A stretch of 26,177 nucleotides of DNA from Kiritimatiellia bacterium (GTDB lineage: Bacteria > Verrucomicrobiota > Kiritimatiellia > RFP12 > UBA1067), in assembly GCA_017405115.1 (NCBI GenBank), contig JAFRBA010000274.1, positions 1-26,177 on the forward strand, given 5' to 3'. Position 1 is the stretch's first letter. The number at the start of each line of letters is the position of its first letter. The translations under genes were made by a program, and so were the position numbers. Under the pieces are notes generated by a model. It was given only the letters and a program-made list of their open reading frames with translations, was not told the origin of the DNA and searched no databases. Below are positions 23,557 through 26,177 of this stretch, in pieces.

Positions 23557-23888
23557 CCGATCTCGATCTTCTTGGGCTGCGTCTCTGGACGTTTCTTGAT
23601 CGTCACCGTCAGCACGCCGTTCTCCAGCTTGGCGGAGAGGCTCGACGGATCGGCCATCTCCGGGAGGTCGACGCTCATCGCGTAGTTTGCGCGCTCGAAC
23701 TCCGCGGCGACCTGTCTGAAACCGGCCGGGTTCTGGTACTTGGAGTGCGTCTTCAGGGTCAGCGTCTTGCCTTCCATGTGAAGCTCGGCGTCTGCCTTCG
23801 CGATGCCTGGTATCTGAACCTTCAGCTCGTATTCCGCAGGCTGCTCGGTGAATGTCGCCGTCGGCACGATGTATTTCTCTTCGTTCAT
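23553..23888 (-). CDS. Hsp20/alpha-crystallin small heat shock protein (second copy)
   Basis: The protein has 111 residues, little more than an alpha-crystallin domain. It carries ELKVQIPGIAKADAELHMEG, then SVDLPEMADPSSLSAKLENG and GVLTVTIKK, the standard A-x-x-x-n-G-v-L-x-v-x signature. It holds unfolding proteins as an ATP-independent chaperone in the cytoplasm. The start at 23888 is set by AAAGGAGC upstream on the minus strand. It lies 47 bp after the first hsp20 gene and shares its leader motif, so the pair arose by tandem duplication and is probably one transcript. Its N-terminal arm is very short compared with the first copy, which may affect oligomer formation. Confidence 0.88.
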   Translation of the reverse strand: MNEEKYIVPTATFTEQPAEYELKVQIPGIAKADAELHMEGKTLTLKTHSKYQNPAGFRQVAAEFERANYAMSVDLPEMADPSSLSAKLENGVLTVTIKKRPETQPKKIEIG

Positions 23889-23935
23889 CTCAAGGCTCCT
23901 TTCTTTTTTGTTTCCTTTTTCCTTCTTCCTTACCC

Positions 23936-24349
23936 CTACCCCTGGATGGCGATTCTGCGCACGCCATTGGCCTCGGTTCGCGGGAGCTCGATGCGGAGTA
24001 TCCCGTCCGTGAACTTCGCGTTTGCCTTGTCGGCGTTGACGTGGAACGGCAGTTCCAGCCGACGGCTCCACGCCGGACGACGTTCCTCGACCTTGCCGGT
24101 TTCGGCGTTCGTCTGCTCTGCGGGTTTGTCGGCGATCACGACGGCCTGCGGCTCAAGCGAGAGAGATACGTCTTTTGCGGTCTTCCCGGGGAGCTCCAGG
24201 TCGATGACGATGGCGTCGTCGTCGAGATACACGTTTACGGGCGGGAACCTTCCTGCGGCGCGAGCGCGCATGTTTCTGAACGTACGGCTGCCAGTGTCAA
24301 GCAGGTCGTCCAGGAAACTCCATGGATCAATGTTCATCAGGTTGTTCAT
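23936..24349 (-). CDS. Hsp20/alpha-crystallin small heat shock protein (first copy)
   Basis: The protein has 137 residues. An N-terminal arm (MNNLMNIDPWSFLDDLLD) precedes the alpha-crystallin domain, from about residue 36, with VIDLELPGKTAKDVSLSLE and the closing TDGILRIELPR motif. It acts as a holdase chaperone, probably under heat or stress. The start at 24349 is fixed by GAAAGGAGC on the minus strand. A longer in-frame start at 24376 would bury this ribosome binding site. No sigma-32 or CIRCE element is evident upstream, but a perfect palindrome lies at 24433-24449. Confidence 0.9.
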   Translation of the reverse strand: MNNLMNIDPWSFLDDLLDTGSRTFRNMRARAAGRFPPVNVYLDDDAIVIDLELPGKTAKDVSLSLEPQAVVIADKPAEQTNAETGKVEERRPAWSRRLELPFHVNADKANAKFTDGILRIELPRTEANGVRRIAIQG

Positions 24350-24653
24350 TTTTCTTGCTCCTTTCTTTTCGGACACCGCATAGTGAGCAAAGCGCGTGCC
24401 AAGGCGGTATCGGACGATTTCATCCCGCGTGTCGCGACAAAATGTCGCGCGGCGTGATAAGTTGTCGCAAGAAACGAGTCAGAATGATTCCGCGAAATGC
24501 TGTTCTGGAGGCACCGCCGTCATGGGAATCAACTGCGCCGCGCGGTGGCCGTTCGCCAGTCATCCGTGCCCGACCATCTGCGAGCCGTATGGTGTTCCCG
24601 TGCCGCCTGCGCGATGATGGGGGCATCTTGTTCGCATATCACGCGGGGCGCAA
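24350..24653. other. Intergenic region between divergent genes
   Basis: About 300 bp separate the leftward hsp20 pair from the rightward amylase pseudogene. Apart from the hsp20 ribosome binding site at its left edge and the palindrome at 24433-24449, I see no supported gene. A 57-codon frame at 24484-24657 has no ribosome binding site or recognisable product. Confidence 0.5.
24433..24468. promoter_or_regulatory. Palindrome and half-site upstream of the hsp20 pair
   Basis: CGCGACA (24433-24439), AAA, TGTCGCG (24443-24449) is a perfect 7-bp inverted repeat with a 3-nt centre. A further half-site TTGTCGC is at 24462-24468. The group lies about 85-120 bp upstream of the hsp20 start and over 200 bp from the rightward gene, so it is a candidate operator for the chaperone operon. 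The binding protein is unknown, and a remnant of a mobile element end is the alternative. Confidence 0.45.
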
Positions 24654-24682
24654 TTGAGAAAAACGCGGGTTTTTAGTATAAT
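24654..24682 (+). promoter_or_regulatory. Promoter of the amylase-family pseudogene
   Basis: TTGAGA (24654-24659), a 17-bp spacer and a perfect TATAAT (24677-24682). The ATG at 24689 begins 7 bp after the last -10 base, the position where transcription normally starts, and no ribosome binding site is present. Confidence 0.7.
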
Positions 24683-24688
24683 ACCGCC

Positions 24689-25112
24689 ATGCAGATAAAG
24701 GGAACGATATTTTCGCTCTTCTTTGCAGGATGTGCGGTTTCGCTGCCTTCGATGGCGTCTAATGCGTTGCTCCAGCCAGCGCGTTCTGCGCCAAAGTGGT
24801 TCGGCACAGGCGTCATGTACCAGATTCAGCCGAGGGCGTTCACGCAGGAAGGCACGCTTCGCGCCGCAGCCGAGCGCCTCGCCGACCTCAAGAAGCTCGC
24901 GCTACCTGTATGGCGCGAAGCTGACCATCCCCGAGATCGGCGTCTCGGCGCACGTCGGTGGCGTCGCATGCCAGTCTGGGCACGACCGCGAGCGCTTCGC
25001 GGTGCAGGAAGACATCGACCTGAAGTCGGCGGGTCTCAAGAAGGGGATGACGTTCCTGGTTTCGCCGGACTGGTCGGGCGCGACCGCGCTGATAATGGAG
25101 GAGACGCCGTGA
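24689..25112 (+). pseudogene. Collapsed alpha-amylase family (GH13) gene
   Basis: The first 70 or so codons encode a signal peptide and the start of a GH13 barrel (GVMYQIQPRAFTQEGTLRAA, then ERLADLKKL). Near 24900 the frame is lost. A different frame, shifted by one base, then continues to a stop at 25110-25112 with a protein-like sequence (YLYGAKLTIPEIGVSAHVGG, ending SGATALIMEETP) that could be the original C-terminus. The catalytic barrel, several hundred residues, is missing. The simplest reading is one internal deletion that joined both ends of a secreted GH13 enzyme out of frame. The original frame runs on to 25144. A chimeric assembly join at about 24900 cannot be excluded. The promoter is intact. 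Confidence 0.68.
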
Positions 25113-25160
25113 TGCCGCCGGTTTTGGCGGACTGGAGCATTTGAGAAAGGAAAAAACACA

Positions 25161-26177
25161 ATGAAAGCAGGAATGATCGTATGTGCGGCAGCGGTGGCGA
25201 TGTGCGCGGCCGCAGGGGAGAGAGAGGCCCGCGAGACCGAGCTGAGGGCGAAGCTGCCCGATGTCTTCGCGAAGGCCGCCGCGCACTACAAGGCGCTTGA
25301 AGCGGCCGCCACGCCGCTCATGCGGGACAAAGCGGGCAAGCTGCGCTATCCGCACGGCTACCGCCGCGACAGGCGGGAGCTCGACATGCGCTCCGTCTAC
25401 GGGTGGACCGCAGGCCACTTCCCCGGTGCGCTGTGGTATCTCTACGAGGCGACGGGCGACGATTTCCTGAAGGCGCGCGCCGTAGAATGGACGGAGATCG
25501 TTGCGCCGAACTCGAAGGTCACGGGCAACCACGACGTCGGATTCATCATGTACTGTTCGTTCGGCAACGCGCGGCGGCTGCTGAAGACCGACCGCTACGA
25601 CGCGCTGCTCGCCGAGACGGCCGAGTCGCTCTCCGTTCGCTACAACGAGAACCTCGGCCTCATCCGCAGCTGGGGCAAGCCGGACGAGGCGAAGGAATTC
25701 CTCGTCATCCCCGACAACATGATGAACCTCGAACTTATGGAGGCCGTGTCGAAGTTCTCGGGGAACGACAAGTACGCGAAGATCGCCCGCTCGCATGCCG
25801 ACGTCACCATGAAGCACCACTTCCGCGCCGACGGCGGCTGCTACCACGTGCTGAACTACGACCAGCGTCCGGGGTTCGTCGGGCGAGTGCAGGAGGTACG
25901 CCGCGGGCAGGGGCTTTCTTGCGAGACGGCGTGGTCGCGCGGCCAGAGCTGGGCCGTCTACGGCTACACCATGATGTATCGCGAGTCGAAGGACCCCGCC
26001 TATCTCGCCTTCGCGCAGAAGCTCGCCGACTTCGCCGTCAACAACCCCAACATGCCGGCCGACGGCATTCCGTGCTGGGACTACGGCGCGCCTGGCGAGG
26101 AGCGCGACAGCTCCGCCGGCGCGATCATGGCGTCGGCTCTGATGGAGCTTTCGACGTTCGTGCCCGGCGAGAAGGGC
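25161..26177 (+). CDS. Unsaturated glucuronyl hydrolase (GH88), cut by window end
   Basis: 339 codons are visible and the frame is still open at the window edge. A signal peptide (MKAGMIVCAAAVAMCAAAG) is followed by an alpha/alpha-barrel of GH88. SVYGWTAGHFPGALWYLYE, NHDVGF with Asp125, and PDNMMNLELM with Asp185 match the two catalytic aspartates, and ETAWSRGQSWAVYGY follows. GH88 enzymes remove the unsaturated uronic acid left at chain ends by polysaccharide lyases, by hydrating the double bond. GAAAGG at 25145-25150 supports the ATG. The gene starts 48 bp after the amylase remnant. It indicates use of uronic-acid polymers such as glycosaminoglycans or related plant polysaccharides. Confidence 0.88.
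   Translation, partial: MKAGMIVCAAAVAMCAAAGEREARETELRAKLPDVFAKAAAHYKALEAAATPLMRDKAGKLRYPHGYRRDRRELDMRSVYGWTAGHFPGALWYLYEATGDDFLKARAVEWTEIVAPNSKVTGNHDVGFIMYCSFGNARRLLKTDRYDALLAETAESLSVRYNENLGLIRSWGKPDEAKEFLVIPDNMMNLELMEAVSKFSGNDKYAKIARSHADVTMKHHFRADGGCYHVLNYDQRPGFVGRVQEVRRGQGLSCETAWSRGQSWAVYGYTMMYRESKDPAYLAFAQKLADFAVNNPNMPADGIPCWDYGAPGEERDSSAGAIMASALMELSTFVPGEKG

Noticed and set aside
24484..24657. Small 57-codon frame upstream of the amylase pseudogene
   Set aside because: No ribosome binding site, promoter or recognisable sequence, and it runs into the -35 region of the next promoter.

Overview
The window reads as a fragment of a GC-rich, Gram-negative, polysaccharide-degrading bacterium, most likely from the PVC superphylum (Kiritimatiellota/Lentisphaerota/Verrucomicrobiota type, probably an intestinal lineage). 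This is an inference. It rests on the mix of secreted LamG, DUF4838, GH20-like, GH29 and GH88 proteins with Sec, Tat and lipoprotein signals, an LpxC-family protein implying an outer membrane, and strong TGG-TATAAT promoters in a GC-rich background. No rRNA or other marker gene is present to fix the taxonomy.

Layout. (1) 1-720: decayed DNA with three 18-bp repeats at exact 33-bp spacing, abutting the C-terminal stump of a DUF4143-type ATPase. (2) 894-12285: an apparent eight-gene catabolic operon with gaps of 20 bp or less and several 4-bp stop/start overlaps. It encodes a secreted double LamG protein, a DUF4838 lipoprotein, a Tat-exported metallo-beta-lactamase-fold hydrolase, a PfkB (fructokinase-like) kinase, an organophosphate-type MFS transporter, a GatD-like polyol dehydrogenase, a D-allulose 3-epimerase and a DUF89 sugar-phosphate phosphatase. 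(3) 12362-13621: a GH29 alpha-L-fucosidase with its own promoter. (4) 13668-17481: fatty-acid/envelope genes (fabD, fabG, acyl carrier protein, a divergent LpxC-like deacetylase, a second SDR). (5) 17551-19496: an SDR and a DHDPS/NAL-family aldolase that both begin with Sec signal peptides, which is unexpected for such enzymes. (6) 19601-23556: transketolase overlapping a secreted GH20-like protein by 4 bp. (7) 23553-24349, minus strand: two tandem Hsp20 chaperones. (8) 24689-25112: a collapsed alpha-amylase-family pseudogene. (9) 25161 to the window end: a GH88 unsaturated glucuronyl hydrolase, cut by the window edge.

How the genes fit together. The large operon can be read as a route in which surface proteins release a rare sugar or polyol, the dehydrogenase oxidises a polyol to a ketohexose, the epimerase interconverts allulose and fructose, the kinase phosphorylates fructose, and the DUF89 protein removes excess or damaging sugar phosphates. 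The transketolase lies elsewhere in the window but would receive the resulting fructose-6-phosphate.

The most unusual features are small DNA elements inside the operon's coding sequences. Two copies of a double-hairpin element, whose stems differ by compensatory changes, sit in frame in the kinase and dehydrogenase genes. Two arrays of 9-bp CTAG-type units sit in the transporter loop and at the dehydrogenase C-terminus, where the array supplies the stop codon. Three promoters also place the expected transcription start at or next to the ATG, suggesting leaderless mRNAs.
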